This document shows positions 9,789 to 23,311 of a stretch of 64,000 nt of DNA, piece by piece. The stretch spans positions 1,625,153 through 1,689,152 of the forward strand of contig NW_013171815.1 in the NCBI RefSeq assembly GCF_000151665.1. Reading direction: 5' to 3'. Numbering within the stretch: the first letter of the stretch is position 1; each line of letters opens with the position of its first letter. The translations under genes and the position numbers were made by a program. The notes below the pieces were generated by a model that had not been told where the DNA came from, made no database searches, and saw nothing but the letters and a program-made list of their open reading frames with translations. This stretch comes from Blastocystis hominis (taxonomy: Eukaryota; Sar; Bigyra; Opalinata; Blastocystidae).

Positions 9789-12700
9789 TTAATTCTCCAA
9801 AGCAAGAATCTTGTTGCTCTGCTCGATGAAGTGATCCGCGGTCTCGTTGCGGCTCACGAAGAGATCGTGCTTCTGATGCTTGTATCTCTCCCATTCCTCG
9901 ATCTCCGCCAGCTGCGCCTCCGCATCCTCGTTGGTCTTCTCCATGATCTTCAGAATCTGGATGATGTTCACCTTCGTCAGATTCACGTCGTTCACATCCT
10001 TCATCGGATGCTCCAGCAGCTTGAAGAAGAACTTGATCAGCTTCTGATCCACTCCCATCTGCGAGAATCCCTTCTTGTCCGCCTTCCACATGATTCGGAA
10101 CGTCTCCATCACGTAGTCCGCGTTCTGTCCGGGCTCCTCAAGCAGCGCGCGGAACGCGCGGAAGGTATCCTTCGAGCACATCTTCTTCGCGCAGGTCTTG
10201 TCGTGGCCGATCTACTCGCTCACCCCTCTCTCCCACACCTACATCGTGCATGATTCGAATCACACTCATCGTCAAATCGCTCTGCGGCGCCAGCTTCACC
10301 GCCACCTTCAGCGTCGCCACCAGCTTCTTCGGGTAGTCCAGCATCGCGACGTGCTCCGACAGCGTCGGCGTGGACTTCAGCAAGCACGCGATGCCCGACG
10401 TGATCGTCGACAGCACGTTCTCCTTCAGATTGTCCGGCTGCGTGGCGTCCACGTACTTGTCCTCGTCGTCGTTCCGCTTCACCTCCTTGCCCGACAGGCG
10501 GTCCTGCTCGTACTTCGCCTCCACGAAGAACATCTTCAGGCATCCCTCCAGCGAGTCCTTCGGGTTGCGCAGCGGGAACTTCGGGTCCTTCAGGTACAGG
10601 CGGATGTAGATGCCGCCCACGTACAGCTCCTGCGCCAGCTCGGGGTACTCCATGTGGAATCCGCGCGGCAGCTCGAAGTCCTCGTCGTTCCAGAGCCGCT
10701 GGTTCCACTCGTGCGCCAGATCCTCCACCGTGCTGCGCAGCTGGCCGCGCATGTGGCCCGTCCAGATGATCTCGGGCGTCTCGTGCTCGCTGTCGAACTG
10801 CGAGCACACGATCTCCGCCTGGTCCTTGATCTTGTTCACCAGCACGGAGGGCATGAAGCGACGCAGCTCCAGCATCACCTTGGGGCCTTCCTTCTCGTCG
10901 TTGCACATCCGGTTCAGCAGCCGAGCGGCCATCGTGCGGTACTGCGAGCCCACCTGGTCCTCTTCGCGGCACAAGCAGTACACGCCCACCAGCACCACGT
11001 TCAGACGACGCAGCTCCGCGACGGCCTCCGACGTCTCGGTTAGGCGGCAGAGCAGATCCAGCGTGGGGAGGCGGCACGGGAAGCAGTCGGCGTAGAGCAT
11101 CTTGAGGATCCAGGGGATTTCCTCCTCGCGAATGATCGTCTTGGCGCACGGAGCCAGCGGCGTGAGGATCTTGAGCACGTCGATGGCCGTGTCGCGGAGA
11201 CGGTCCGTCTCCTCGTAGTCGTTGTCCTCGTCCGGCTGCAGGAAGCTGAAGAGGTCGTCGATCGCGGTGGGGTTGGTGATCGTCAGCGCGAGGTCCTTGG
11301 TGTTGGTCAGCACCAGGCTCAGCGCCTTCAGAATCATCTGCATGAAGCTCTTCTTGCACTTCGGCTCGTACTTGCCGTTGTAGTGGCCCAGCTCGTCGGG
11401 CTCGCCCGAGCGCTGCTCGTGCAGGTACTCCAGCAGATCGGCGCAGAACTCGTCCGCTCGCTCGAAGTTCTTGGGGTTCTGCTGGTTGTACACGCGCACA
11501 TAGACGTCGCCCACGATCAGCTCGTCCTTGATCGCCTCGAACACGAAGTCGTTCACCAGCTCCAAGTTCGGGTTGCCCGTCTCGCTCTGGTCGTGGATGC
11601 GCGCTCGCACGAACTCCAGCAGCTGGTCGCGCATCTCGCTCGTCCAGATCAGACGCGGGACCTCCTTGTGCGTGTTCAGGATCGTCAGCATGTCCAGGAA
11701 ATCGTCGCTATCGGACAGCTTGGCGGCGACCGGCGGCGTCAGCAGGATGCTGAGCAGGCGGCGGATCTCCTTGTTCCGCGGCGCCTTGGGCTCCGCCTTC
11801 GAGTATCCGCCCAGACGGCTCAGCGCCAAGGCGGCGCGCTTGCAGTTGTTGTTGGCGGCCTGCTGGCTGTGCGCGGTCTCGTCCATCTCCACGGTCGTGT
11901 TCTCCTCCAGCGAGGGGTCGAAGCGGAACAGCAGCGGCAGCGTGGACCACAGCACGCAGGAAGTGCTCTTCAGCATCATATCCTGCAGCACTGCGCTCAG
12001 CGACGCGTTCGCGATCGCCTCCAGTCCGTACTGCACCAAGTGCGACGACTGGACCATCAGCGGGTAGCGCGCGATATCGGTCGGCAGGTAGCTGATCTGC
12101 TCCATGATGGCGCGGCCTTCTTCCAGACCCGCCGCGTAGCTGATCACGTGCATCAGGTTCTCGCCCACGGGAATGCGCGGGTCGTCGCTGTTCGTGTCGG
12201 GCACGATCAGGCAGCGATTGATGAGCGCCGCCACGATCTCGATGCCCTTCTGCAGAATGAACTCCTTGCAGTTGTAGGGCGTGCAGGCGCAGGTGTGGTA
12301 GAGCAGCTCCGAGGCCACTTCCAGCTGCGGGCAGCGCTCCACGGTCAGCATCTCGTCCTCCTCCAGCGTCAGAATCGGCAGGAGGAACTCGTACCCAGCG
12401 TACTTGTACTCCGCAAGCTTCTCCGGGAACCGCTTGTAGATGATGCGCTGCGCCTTCAGAATCAGCATGATGTTCACGGGATCCGGGCCGCCCGTGCGCG
12501 TGCGCGTGTTCGACAGCAGCTCGAAGGCCTTCTGGATCTTCTCGAAGGTCTCGCGACCCTCCGGGTTCTTATCGGGGTGGTACTTGCGAGCCAACTTGCG
12601 GTACTCCTTCTTCAGCGTGTTCTCGTCGGGTCGCTCCACATCGGGGCCGAATCCCAGGATCGCATAGGCCTCCTCTTCGCTCACGCCAGGGGCCTGCTTC

Positions 12701-13962
12701 GTGTTCTCGATTCGCCAGCGATCCAGAACGGCGCGCAGCAGCTCCACAGGCTTCTTGATCGGCCAGTTGTTGAAGCGCTTCTCGTCGCACAGCGCGGCGA
12801 TGTAGTAGTTGTGGCACCACATCTCCTCCTCCAGTTCGGGGTACTTCACCAGAGGAATCGGTCCGTAATCGAACAGCATCATCGGGTTCTCGCGCAGCTT
12901 CTTGCCGAAATCGCCGATGTGCTTGAGCACCTCTTCCACCATGTGCTTGCGCATCTCGTACTTCCAGATGACCTCGGGCGTATCGAAGTTTCCGAGCAGC
13001 TTCTTCGTGAACTCCTCGGGACCGTAGTTGTCCAGCAGGCAGATCATCGACTCGGGGAGGATGGTGCCCAGAATCGAGCGCTTGCTGATGGGCAGCTCGG
13101 CGGTCAGCGTCTCGGAGGACGTGTTGAAGTGCTGCAGCAAGTGGGTCGAGTACAGCATCGAGCTGATCTTCAGGAAGTTGCTGCCGCTGTACGCCATGGC
13201 GAAGAAGAACACGCCCGTGAGATACAGCTTGGACATCGCGTCCTCGTTGTTCTCCGTGATGATGCGGATCATATCGGCCGCGTTCTCCACCAGCGTCGGA
13301 TTGTTCACCAGCATCAGCTGCGCGATGTACGCCAGGTACTTCCGCTGGCCGAACACGCGCTTCGCGCGAGGAATGGGCGTCTTCAGAATGCCCTCTGCGG
13401 CATACGAAGAGTGGCGGTTGAGGATCGAGCTGATGATATCCAACACCGTCAGAGCGCAGGCCACCGGCTCCAGGTAGGAGTTTCCTTCCATCAGCAACTG
13501 CCAGCGCAGCTGGCGGATCGACTTGATGGGCGCGTAGCCGCCTTGCTCGCTGCGCACCTCCGTGTCCGGAGTGATCAAATTGCGCTCCAGCAGCAGGTGA
13601 AGACGCGAAACGGTCACCGGACCCTTCTCCAGCTTCTCGTGTCCCGTGATATACCACCACATCGCAATGCCTTCCTCCTTCTCCTCCTGCGCGGGTTCTG
13701 CGGGTTGGGCAGGCTGTGCGGGCTGTGCGGGCTGTGCGGGCTGTGCAGGTTCTGCGAACTGTGCGGACTGCTCCACAGGCTCGTCCTCATCGATCGGCAT
13801 GGGCGGAATGCCCTCCATGCCCATGGGGATCGCCTCCATGCCGGCAGGAACGCCGCCCATTCCAGGAATGCCCAGAGGAACATTGTCGTCGAAGTCAGGG
13901 TCGGGACTCTCCACAACAGCGGGCTCTTCCGGCACAACGATCACCGCAGGCTCCTCCTTCTT

Positions 13963-14009
<47 letters not shown>

Positions 14010-16958
14010 TCGGCGATTTCTTGGACTTTCCGCCCTTGGATTTGGCAGGACCGGAAGTCAGCAGCAGACCGGATTGGATGATCGAGTTCTGCAGAATGGA
14101 AGAGACGCGGAGCTCGGTGGCGGAGGCAGTGTGCGCCATCGAGAGCAGATCCATGATGATATCCGCAGCGCCGTCCAGATCGCGGAGAATCAGATCGACG
14201 TTTCCGGGATACTTCATCAGAGCCTGGAAGAGGATGATGAGATGATCGCGGTAGGGACGATTCGCAGTGGTATCGATCATATCCAGCAGCTGGCGCGTTT
14301 CATAGAAGGTTCCGATCTTGGTTGTGTAGAATTTGTAGAGTGTGGTCATCGCCTTGATGCACAGCACCTTATTATCGTAGTTCTCTTCTCGCAGCATGCG
14401 CGTGTAGATGGCTAGGAACAGCTCTTCCGGACGGTCGATATTCAGACGTAGCTTGCCGTCGTTCTCCACCATGTGGCTGATGTAGAAGCCATCGATCACG
14501 ATCTCGTTCTCCAGAGACTTATAGTCAATGAAGAACTCCTCGTGGTTCCACAGCGGCTTCGGCTCGCCCTCCTTCACCTTGTCCTGCTCGCGCTTCAGAC
14601 TGTTCAGCTCCTTCTCCAGCGCGGTCTTCAACTCGTTGCGCGTTTCGTGGTTCCAGATCACAGTGTACGTGGAGTGATCGTTCAGCATCTCGAAGAACAT
14701 CTTCGGGAAGTTGCCGCGATCCGACGCGCTTCGCTTCGACTCCTGGATGCGAGATCGCAGACGGCTCGTCGCGCGCGAAGGACGTAGGTCGCTATTCTCC
14801 TCCATTCGCGCGTTCTCTCGCTTCTGATAAGCCTCGATCTCCTTATCGGTCAATGCCGGATGGTTCAGGAAGCGCTGGATTCCGATAGGCACCATGCGGC
14901 CAAGCAAAGCGCGCGAAGCCTGGTGCTCGCCCATCCATAATCCCACGAGGTAGCGAGAAATGTATCGCTGATCCTCCGACGTGGAGTAGATCGCGTTGTA
15001 GAAGTGCTGAAGCAGCACGCCTTCGGACAGAGCCGCTTCCTGCATCAGCTGCGCCACTTCGCTCTGCGACTCCTCGACGATCGTCTTCATAATCAGAGCC
15101 GTGCTGGTGGTGACGCCGGAGCAGTTGGAGTGGAAGAGCGACAGCAGGATGGAGTGACGCTCCGAGAGCTGCTTGAGCAAGTCCTGCTTCACTTCCGAGG
15201 GCGTGGTATCCGAATAACTCGACAGGATGTTCTCCAGGAACTCCATCAAGGACATCACCACGATGGTGCCCGTCGGTTTGTACGCGTACACGTCCAGCAA
15301 CTTCAGGAGCAAATCGCAGAACTCGGGAACCAGCAAGGCCTGCTTGTTGGCGATCTCCAGCTCCTCGTTCCGCTGCTCGGAGTAGGGGTTAATCACAACG
15401 CGCAAACACTCCATCGCCCAGAACACGACGCCTTCCTTTCCGCTCTTCAGCGCAGCCGTGATCATGTCCATCACTCCCTCCGTCTGCATGAAGTAGAACG
15501 GGAGCTCCGTGCGGAGAATCAAACGATACAGCGTCTCAAACATCGACGCGGGCACCTTCTCGGGCACTTTCTTGTCCTGCAGACAGGCTCGAATCTGGTC
15601 ATACAGCGCCAGATACGACACGCAAAGCACCTTCTCCTTGATCTTGAAGATCTCGCCCGTGCCCTTCACGTTGCAGTTGAACTCGCACGTGGCATTGTAC
15701 ATCTCGTACGTGAACGGAACCGGCTCTCCGTCCACCGTAGTCGGCACGCCCGCGGCATCCTGCAGAGAGTGCAAGCAACTACCCATCACACCCGCTCCTA
15801 AATCGTACGTCAGCTCCATGTTTTTCGCGTTCTCTTCCTCGCTCGTGCGGATCTTGATTCCGGGATGCGTCTCCACCACCTGCAACATCGCTTCGGTCAG
15901 TCCCTGCATGCGGCAGATGTCCAACAGCGCGCCTAGCAACGCGTCGCGATTGCTGCAGGAGTAGCGGCGAGTGGGACGGTCCACAAACTCGATCATAAAC
16001 ATCTGCGCCTCGTTGAAGCAACGAATGAGATGCGTGATCTCGCAGAGAGGAATCAGCGATGTGATGACAAACGACTCGGGGTCCAACTCCATCATAGCGT
16101 TCTCCGTGATCTGCATGACACGCTTCACAGGAGCCATGTGGCGCGGGGTGTCTTTGTACACATCAAAACGAGCAACCACATAGTCGTTGTTTTTGAACTC
16201 GCGTCCTTTCTACGCCTCGCAATCCCTTCCAAACGCCTACGAGAGCGCTCGCCAAGTTGCCTCCCTTCTTCTTGCGGTTAATGGTAATTCCGCACAGCTT
16301 AGCCTTGTTGCTTGCATCTTTGAAGAACGATTCGCGGTCAGGAAGAATGTACACACGCTTGCGGTTGTAAATAGTGATCGTCAAACCACCCTCTTCCTCC
16401 AAATAGTCGATTGAAGCGATCAAGTGATAAGGATAGTGAGCTACCTCACGATCTATCCATCAGACACACGCCATACGTCAACCATCAATGTACTCGACGA
16501 TGTCTCCAGCATTTGCGCTAAGTTCGATCGGCCTGCGATCTCCACTGCGACCAATCTTGTAACCACTGAAGAGCTTTCCCTGATCTTCTCCCCTCGCCAT
16601 CATCATCCATCTTCTGGCAGTACACATGAGAGCTGGCAGGGCGTCTGTAGAAAAATTCATCACTTGCTCTCCTCTATTTCTTATGGGTCGCCCACACTGC
16701 CCACCTTCCCTTTCTCAAATGCAGTTCGAAATCTTCATTATTATCAACACTTACAGGATTGATGTCTATGACTTCTTGTGTCCAGAGCCATTTGTTTGTA
16801 ACTGCCAAGTGTCCCGTCTCCATCGTCATAATTCCCTGAGGTGACAGACCAATAATACGCGATAAGTTACCTCGGAACTTATGATGCTTCACAGAGAGGA
16901 ATCTTGCTTCGTATTCCAATTCCTATAAAGATCATATAGATTTCAGGTCCTCTACCAT
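9789..16958 (-). CDS. DNAJC13: RME-8 / DnaJ homolog subfamily C member 13
   Basis: Large endosomal J-domain protein that recruits Hsc70 to early endosomes and acts with the WASH complex and SNX1 in sorting. It has about 2,339 residues after introns 16923-16955, 16680-16704, 16453-16482, 16210-16240 and 10212-10242. The N-terminus matches the RME-8 PH-like region. The middle shows an acidic/Pro-rich linker with (EP)n, then a GYF-like WWYITGHEKLEKGPVT block. The J domain follows (YAILGFGPDVERP ... YRKLARKYHPDKNP, HPD present) at about residues 1140-1210. Armadillo-like repeats and IWT/IWK-type repeats (for example VIWKYEMRKHM, LIWTSEMRDQ, IIWTGHMRGQ) flank it. Exon 1 holds only the ATG (16956-16958). 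One exon of almost 6 kb (10243-16209) contains most of the gene. The long plus-strand frames at 10198-14415 are antisense shadows. Confidence 0.96.
13960..14010 (-). repeat. (EP)n-coding hexanucleotide repeat in RME-8
   Basis: Tandem GGGCTC units on the plus strand encode alternating Glu-Pro in the RME-8 linker. A second short array at about 13715-13750 encodes a Gln-Pro-Ala repeat. Confidence 0.7.
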
Positions 16959-17335
16959 CTAATTCAATCACAAATGATCAAAACACTTTCAAATAAGTAT
17001 AGTTATGGCACATTTCCTTGTTTATTATACTCGTTAATCACTATACATTGCTTTGATCCTTATTGTGTTTGTATTCATGCAAATAGGTTTTTCGTGGAGT
17101 CAAATAGGCTAAGACGAGGATTTCATAGTTTATGGAAAGAGGATCCCTCTATACAACAAGTTGTTTTTCTAAAACTTTCTTATTTTTCCACTCCATGCAG
17201 AGATTTGCGTGCAACGCACTGAAAAGGATAGCAGCTCTATCGGAAAAACGTTTTTTCAGCACGAGTTGTGTTAGGTAGGAGTGTTTGCTTGCCGATTCAT
17301 CGGGTAGAAGCAGATGTTTCCTTCCGTCATGTAGT
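16959..17335. other. Divergent intergenic region between RME-8 and Hep1
   Basis: AT-rich region between two divergently read start codons, so it probably holds both promoters. I see no RNA gene or convincing coding exon, although a short 5' exon of Hep1 cannot be excluded. Confidence 0.5.
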
Positions 17336-17795
17336 ATGCAACTTGCTCGTCCCATGAGTCAATGGAATGTACACTCTCCTTTTTCTGTAATCAAACGATT
17401 CGAAGGGTCTGTACCAGTGCCTGAAAAGAATCCCGATTCGAAGGAAGAAGATGCGAGAAGTCGAGTTTGTTCTCTCTTTGAGTATTTATGACTAGGAAGT
17501 GTTGCCCTCCATTCCTGGCTCGAAAACAACGGACGATGTTATGATTATCGTGTTTACGTGCAAAGTGTGTAACACACGTTCTGCGAGAAAGATGAGCAAG
17601 GAAGCATACAACCACGGAGTTGTGCTGATCCGTTGTCCGGGGTGTAACAACCTTCACCTAATTGCCGATCATTTAGGATATTTTGATGATAATAGCACAA
17701 ATGTTGAACAGATTCTTGCCCAAAAAGGAGAAAAGGTGACTCGAATGGATGATAAGCAAGTCCTTGAGTTTTTACACAAGGAGGATTTGAAATAA
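17336..17795 (+). CDS. DNL-type zinc-finger protein Hep1/Zim17 (mitochondrial)
   Basis: Small escort protein that keeps mitochondrial Hsp70 soluble. With the intron 17465-17495 removed it has about 142 residues. The zinc finger is clear: CKVC and CPGC knuckles (FTCKVCNTRSAR ... RCPGCNNLHLIADHLGYFDD) with the DNL-family HLIADHLG signature. The N-terminus, from ATG 17336, is basic and hydroxylated with no acidic residue in the first 20 and resembles an organelle-targeting presequence. An upstream non-coding or tiny coding exon is possible. A TTTGTTTG run about 15 nt after the TAA probably serves as the 3' signal. The gene lies just upstream of tRNA-His. Confidence 0.93.
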
Positions 17796-17936
17796 GTAGT
17801 GTCATTTATTCTAGTTTGTTTGAAAGATGGAGTGATTGCTATGAATTCGATTCGATGTTGTTTGTGTTGGTCCCCTTGAGTTTTTGCCACTCGTGGACAT
17901 TCCCGTTAAGTGGGCAAGTTTGGAGCTAGAAAATGT

Positions 17937-18009
17937 GCCACTGTAGTATAGTTGGTTAGTACATCACGTTGTGGCCGTGATAACCCGTGTTCGAATCACG
18001 GCAGGGGCA
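17937..18009 (+). tRNA. trnH-GTG: tRNA-His (GTG anticodon)
   Basis: A 73-nt cloverleaf. The acceptor strands are GCCACTG and CAGGGGC with discriminator A. The D arm includes AGTTGGTTAGT, the anticodon stem is TCACG/CGTGA around loop TTGTGGC, and the T arm is CCGTG-TTCGAAT-CACGG. There is no intron. An A-G opposition at acceptor position 4:69 is the only mismatch. As in other eukaryotes, the -1 G needed for histidylation is not encoded. A run of T bases from 18014 onwards would terminate RNA polymerase III. Confidence 0.96.
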
Positions 18010-18101
18010 TCTCCTTTTTGCTTTTTTTTTAATTTTCAAATCTTATCATTCTCGTTCTTTCAATTTGAAAAGTCAAGATGGATTGAGAACCTCTTTTATT
18101 T

Positions 18102-21100
18102 ATGGATTACGTCATCGATCTCGACAGGAACGGGGTTCTCGTTCATAACACATTACTTCTCTTTCCTCTTCACTCTAAAGTTCTGATTCAGAGGCAGATC
18201 GCAAAGGGTGTAGTTGTAAGGATTTTGATTCTGTGCCATGTAGGGTGATTGCCTTCTTCAGACGAATATTCGTTGCAAATACTGTGATGATGAACTCTGC
18301 AACAAGGAGATGAAATTTGATGAGGAGAGTTGCTGTTTTCAATGTACCTTGTCTCTTGATCGCAGTGGTGCATTCTTCTTCAGGACTTTCTTCACATTCT
18401 ATGATCAGACTTGTATGGTTAGTCGCTGTTCTGAAGATGGGAGATGCACAGTAATGCCCTCTCCTGAAATACGATTTGTCGTTCAAAACGAAGTTTTCCT
18501 TTTTATTTTGTTTCCTAAGATCCGTAGATTCAAATCAGGAACAACCTCATTGGTTCTTCTGGGTTGTGCATACAGTCTGTTTTATCTAACAGCCTCGGAC
18601 CCTTCTCACATTGGAGTGCTGTCTTTATGGATTTGTACATGGTTGGACTTTCTCCGAGATGTGAGAAATAGAGTGGCTATAACTGCATCCACCTCACTCC
18701 GATTCAGTATTCTGGCAGTAGTGGCAGTTGCTTTTCAATCAAGAATTTCCTGGATATTGATCCTCGACTCATCAGCCATGAAACAGTGGATCTGAAAGAT
18801 CGCGAATTTGACAGGGTGCTGCGTTCTCTGAAATTTATCACAGAAGAAGGAGTAATCGTTGGAATGGCCAGCTCATGGATAGAAGAAACATTACCGCCAG
18901 CTCAACTACTATCTGAAGAAATATCGAGAACGATACAACTTTCTGTTTATCACAGACATCGTTCTGAATCACATTAGCTTTGATAATGATGTCATTCGTC
19001 AACATCCAGACAGTGCATTCAACCCAACGAATACTCCTCAGTTAATCCCTGCTATCGAAGTGGATTTGGTAATTCAACGAGTCAGTGAAGATCTGGAAAA
19101 TGAACAATTCAGTATCACTTCCGACATGCAAGTAAACGAAGTGGTGTCGCGAATCCAGCAATGCTTGCGGAATGTGCTACATCTTGAGGAATATTGGTTG
19201 ATTGATCTGCAGCGGATTATCATGGCACTCTCCGACAAATACCAGCTTCTTTCCTGCTCGCTTCCAGAATGTGAAACTCTAACGGATGAGCAATTACTCT
19301 ATGCGTTCTCGCAGTGTTTATACGAAGATCAGATCGGAGCGCGTTTCCCAGTTTCGATTGATACAGGTAGTCGTTGTTTGCAATTTCAAATTAGAACGGT
19401 TCTCTCAATACGTCCAAACTGGAATTCTGAACAGCAAACAAATTCAGCGTGTCGTCGATTCGTTCAACAACCGACTTTGGGGTGTCGTCGATTCCATTAT
19501 TCAATCGATTTGCTCTTCTCTCTACAGCGCAATTCATTATCGATTTGTCCAAAAAGAGCACTCAACTCCACATCCAACTCGCTACTATCCACTCGTGGAA
19601 CAGTATTTCACGGATGTTTGCGACCCTACAAGAGAGCATCGACGTAGCTTTTCTTCTGAATCAACGACTCTCTTTTGTGCGAACAACGGATGGACATTTG
19701 ATAATTGTAAAGACACGATGAATTTAGGCTGGAATGGGATGCGTCGCTATCTTTTTCAATCTCCCGATTCGGTCTTACCCTTCATCATTCAGACGAAATA
19801 TCTGACACGCGAAGTTGTGATTTGGAGTGATTGCATCAAACTGCGGTATTTCGAAAATGCGACTCAGCCTACTTGGATTTATGGGCTGGCATTGGAGTAT
19901 ATCCAGATATCTTCCTGTCTATTCGATGGCTTTCGGCTAGACAATTGTCATAACACTTCCCTGCTCCTTTTGGAACCTATTTTGGAAGAAGCTCGCAAAA
20001 TTAATCCGAAACTGCTCATTCTTGCCGAGCTGTTTACGCAGGATCAAGCGACTGACATTGAATACATCAGCAAACTCGGCATTGATATGATTGTCCGCGA
20101 AACTGCGCAGAGTCCTGATTACTATTCCGATGTTCGCCGCTATAGCGATATTTTGTACAACGTTGGAGGAGATGATTTGGGGAGTTTGCAAAGCATCAAA
20201 GAGTTTCCTCGGCATGTTGTGTATAATGCGTTGCCGACAGTGCTGTACGATATGACACACGATAATAAAAGCTTGATTGAGCTGTATGGATCCGCGTCCA
20301 TCCCTTCGATTACGGTCATGGTGGGAATGACTGTAACGAATATCGCGTCAACGAAAGGGGTGGATGATGCGTATCCGCTCAATCCGCTTGTGACGGAATA
20401 TAGGCAATACCATACCTACAATGATTCTCTCCTGTCTATGCATGATCATACGATTCGTTATCACTTCAATCGATTGGTCAGTCTAGAAGAAAAGCCCAAT
20501 GAAATCATTCATTTCTCACCGAACGGATATTTACGATTGTTGATGAATCATTTACATGTTCTGCTCAGCAAATGCTCGTTTTCACAGCGATACATTCATT
20601 ATTACCATGGTACCAGCTTTATTTCCATTGAAAGGCGTCACGCCGAGTCGTTTTACAGCGTTCTTAGTATTACGAGCACTTCATTCAATTCGTTCAGTCA
20701 TGGAAGTGGAGCTGGAAGTGGAGCTGGACTGCGCGATTTAGAAGTGATTGGAAAAGTGATCGGCGTGTTTTTATCTGTTCGCTGTAACGAGCAAACTGTG
20801 CACTTCAATCTGAAAGAAGCTCAACTGGAAATGAATCAATGCCCCTATCTCTCTGGAATTCCTCTTCATTTTGAAGTGGACTGCTATGATCTGCAGGATA
20901 TGTGTACGGTTTCATTCAACGAAGAAACCAAAACATCAACGCTTCATCTGAACGATTGTTTCTCTCCAGGATCGTCTCTTGTCCTTCTCTTGTACAACGG
21001 AAGCAACTGCATTTTTGATCATATTCTCAACTATCACGAATGTACTTTCTTAAATTCTTTCTTTTGATTCGTTAGGCTGTGAGGTCATTCAAAACACTTC

Positions 21101-23242
21101 CGATCGTCTTGACGCGCTTCCTTATCATCCTCAGAACACCATCGATGCCATTACCAAAGAGATTCAATCGAATGCATTAGCGATGGAAGACTTCTCCTAT
21201 TTGCTCTTCACGACAAAAGAAGAGCAATCTTTAATCAACGGATGGGATGTGTATGAGATTCAGTCCTCTTCCGCTGACACGATTCGAACATTGGATCAAC
21301 TAACGCATTCTTTTCATCAACATCACAATTCCTATGGTGTAGGAAAACTGAAATACGCTGGATTCTATGGAATCATCCCAGCGGTTCGATCCATTGTGCG
21401 ATTCAACATGCTCAATCATCCTCTTTTGGAGAATCTTCGCCAAGGATCCTGGCTTCTCGACTACTTATTGAATCGATTGAACGGTCATCCCCATTTGGAA
21501 GGAGTTCGAGCGAGTTTAGAAGACGAGTTCCGATTCATTCGAGAAAGTCCGCGTAACACAAGGCCAGTTCGCTTCTGCCGGTTTATTCTTGCTTTTGGAA
21601 ACATGATCGAGCGGGAATTAGGAATGAAGTTAAGCGGAAAGGTTGAGTTCCACCAGCTTTACATGGCAACGCTCCAATTCACACAGAAACTGCCTCAGGA
21701 TTCTCTCACTTTTATCAGTGCTGGACTTCCTCATTTTTCAATCGGAATCATGAGAAATTGGGGCAGAGATACGTTTATTGCGTTCCCAGGAGTGATGTTG
21801 TCATGCCACCGTTATTACGAAGCAGAGCAGCTTCTTCTGGAATATGCTTCGGTGAGTCGACATGGATTGATTTGCAATCTCTATGGCGATCGAGCGCTCG
21901 CACGCTTTAATAGTCGAGATGCCACTTGGTGGTGGCTTCGAGTTGAAATTGAAATCTGTTTGAATCGTAGAGTCTTCGTTTGTACTGCGAGGCGGTTGGA
22001 AACACGCGAATTCTGGATGAAGAGATCTTTATGGAGTGGGAGCAGAAGAAAATGTCTGTTCGGAATGTGATTCAGGGGATGATGCAAAGTCTGGGATCCG
22101 GAATCCATTTTGTGGAATGGAACGCTCCATCGATTGACATATCCTTTTCCAAATGCAATGCAATGCAATGAAAATGGTTCGTTAACGGCAGGAGCATATG
22201 AAAGACGAAGGTTTTGAAGTTCACATTTTCATCGATCCTGAAACTGGCTTTGTCATGGGTGGAAATGTAAGACTCATTCAATCCGTTGATTCATCGATTG
22301 TAGCTCTCGAATTGCGGAACCTGGATGGATAAAATGGGCAGCTATAACGACGGTTCGCATTCGAATAAAGGCATTCCGGCAACCCCGCGAGATGGCGCCG
22401 ACGTGGAAATCGTCGGATTGGAAGCGTACGTGTTACAGTGGCTGTCAGAGCTTTGCACTTCAGGAGAGTGGAAGCAGCAAGGTATTCTAGTGGAACATGA
22501 CAACACCTCTTCGTTTTGGAGCTATCAGAGCTGGTATGAGCGAGTCAAGCGATCCTTTGAACGCGAGTTTTTCGTTCCTGCTTCGGATTCGCACGGAGCT
22601 TATTACAAAGATTGCGTCAATAAACAAATGCGACTCCAAGATAACCAGATCCGTCCGAATTACGTTGCTCTTTTGCTCGATTTCGATGAATAGTTAATCG
22701 CTCTCGCAATCATACCCGAGGTATTCGATGCGTCCCACGCAACCGAAGCGATTCAAACTGGGATCCGAGAGCTCTTCCAAGATCCTCATCAGCTCGGACT
22801 CAAGACATTGAGCCCTTCGGACTCTCATTACCGCTGCTTTTACGACAATTCGATGGGATACCAGGGAGATTTGGCAGTGTGTGGGGGATGGAGTTATCAC
22901 AACGTATGCTTTGTCGTTCTGTGTTGTTTGCATAGGGTCCGGAATGGTTGTGGCCGTTGGGATTTCTGATCGAAGCGCTTCTCCACTTCCCTCCTCCCCG
23001 CTTTATTTCTAACGGCACTGTCGATTCCGATTATTTGAGAATGGTAAGAAGAAATAAGAAGGATGAATCGAGCGTAGTATTGCTTCAGTCTTCTAAGCGA
23101 ACAAATCCGCTACTACCACGAAGATGACTGGCTGTCTCTTCCTGAGATGACCAACTGGGATGGAGAATTCAATTCGTATTCCTGCAGAGCGCAAGCCTGG
23201 TCGGTGGGTTGTCTTCTTCGAGCCATTGAAAAGCTTCACTAA
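18102..23242 (+). CDS. AGL: Glycogen debranching enzyme (AGL/Gdb1-type)
   Basis: Bifunctional enzyme with 4-alpha-glucanotransferase and amylo-1,6-glucosidase activities. About fifteen introns near 30 nt (the first at 18210-18243) leave about 1,550 residues, the usual family length. N-terminal landmarks are LSNSLGPFSHW and GYNCIHLTPIQ. The transferase catalytic motifs are all present: FDGFRLDNCHN (nucleophile Asp), LILAELF (acid/base Glu) and DMTHDNKSL. C-terminal glucosidase landmarks are FSIGIMRNWGRDTFIAFPG, ARFNSRDATWWWL, NCGTWMDKMGS, KGIPATPRDGADVEIVGL and GPEWLWPLGFL, ending with RAQAWSVG. Such eukaryotic debranching enzymes imply a glycogen-like storage polymer. The frame changes at 21060-21180 and 21950-22280 fit further short introns. 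TAA is at 23240-23242; TGTTTGTT follows at 23290. Confidence 0.95.
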
Positions 23243-23289
23243 CGCTCCAAGAATGGTAGTAGTAATCATTTCTTTGAAACTGAAATTGT

Positions 23290-23297
23290 TGTTTGTT
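23290..23297 (+). terminator. Polyadenylation motif TGTTTGTT, debranching enzyme gene
   Basis: Exact octamer 47 nt after the TAA. It faces the minus-strand motif of the convergent neighbour at 23312-23319. Confidence 0.7.
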
Positions 23298-23311
23298 TGC
23301 TCGAACCCGAA

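Noticed and set aside
8951-9829. Second long frame through the GA-rich repeat of the SR gene, coding Glu-Thr-Ile repeats
   Set aside because: It is a frame shadow of the RD/RE repeat. The RRM2 exon splices into the other frame, which also ends in a stop followed by the 3' motif.
10198-14415. Very long open frames on the plus strand opposite RME-8 (for example 11383-14415)
   Set aside because: They are antisense to a conserved protein. Codon bias in the GC-rich exon removes stop triplets from the opposite frame, and the deduced proteins are Arg/Leu/His-rich with no recognisable domain.
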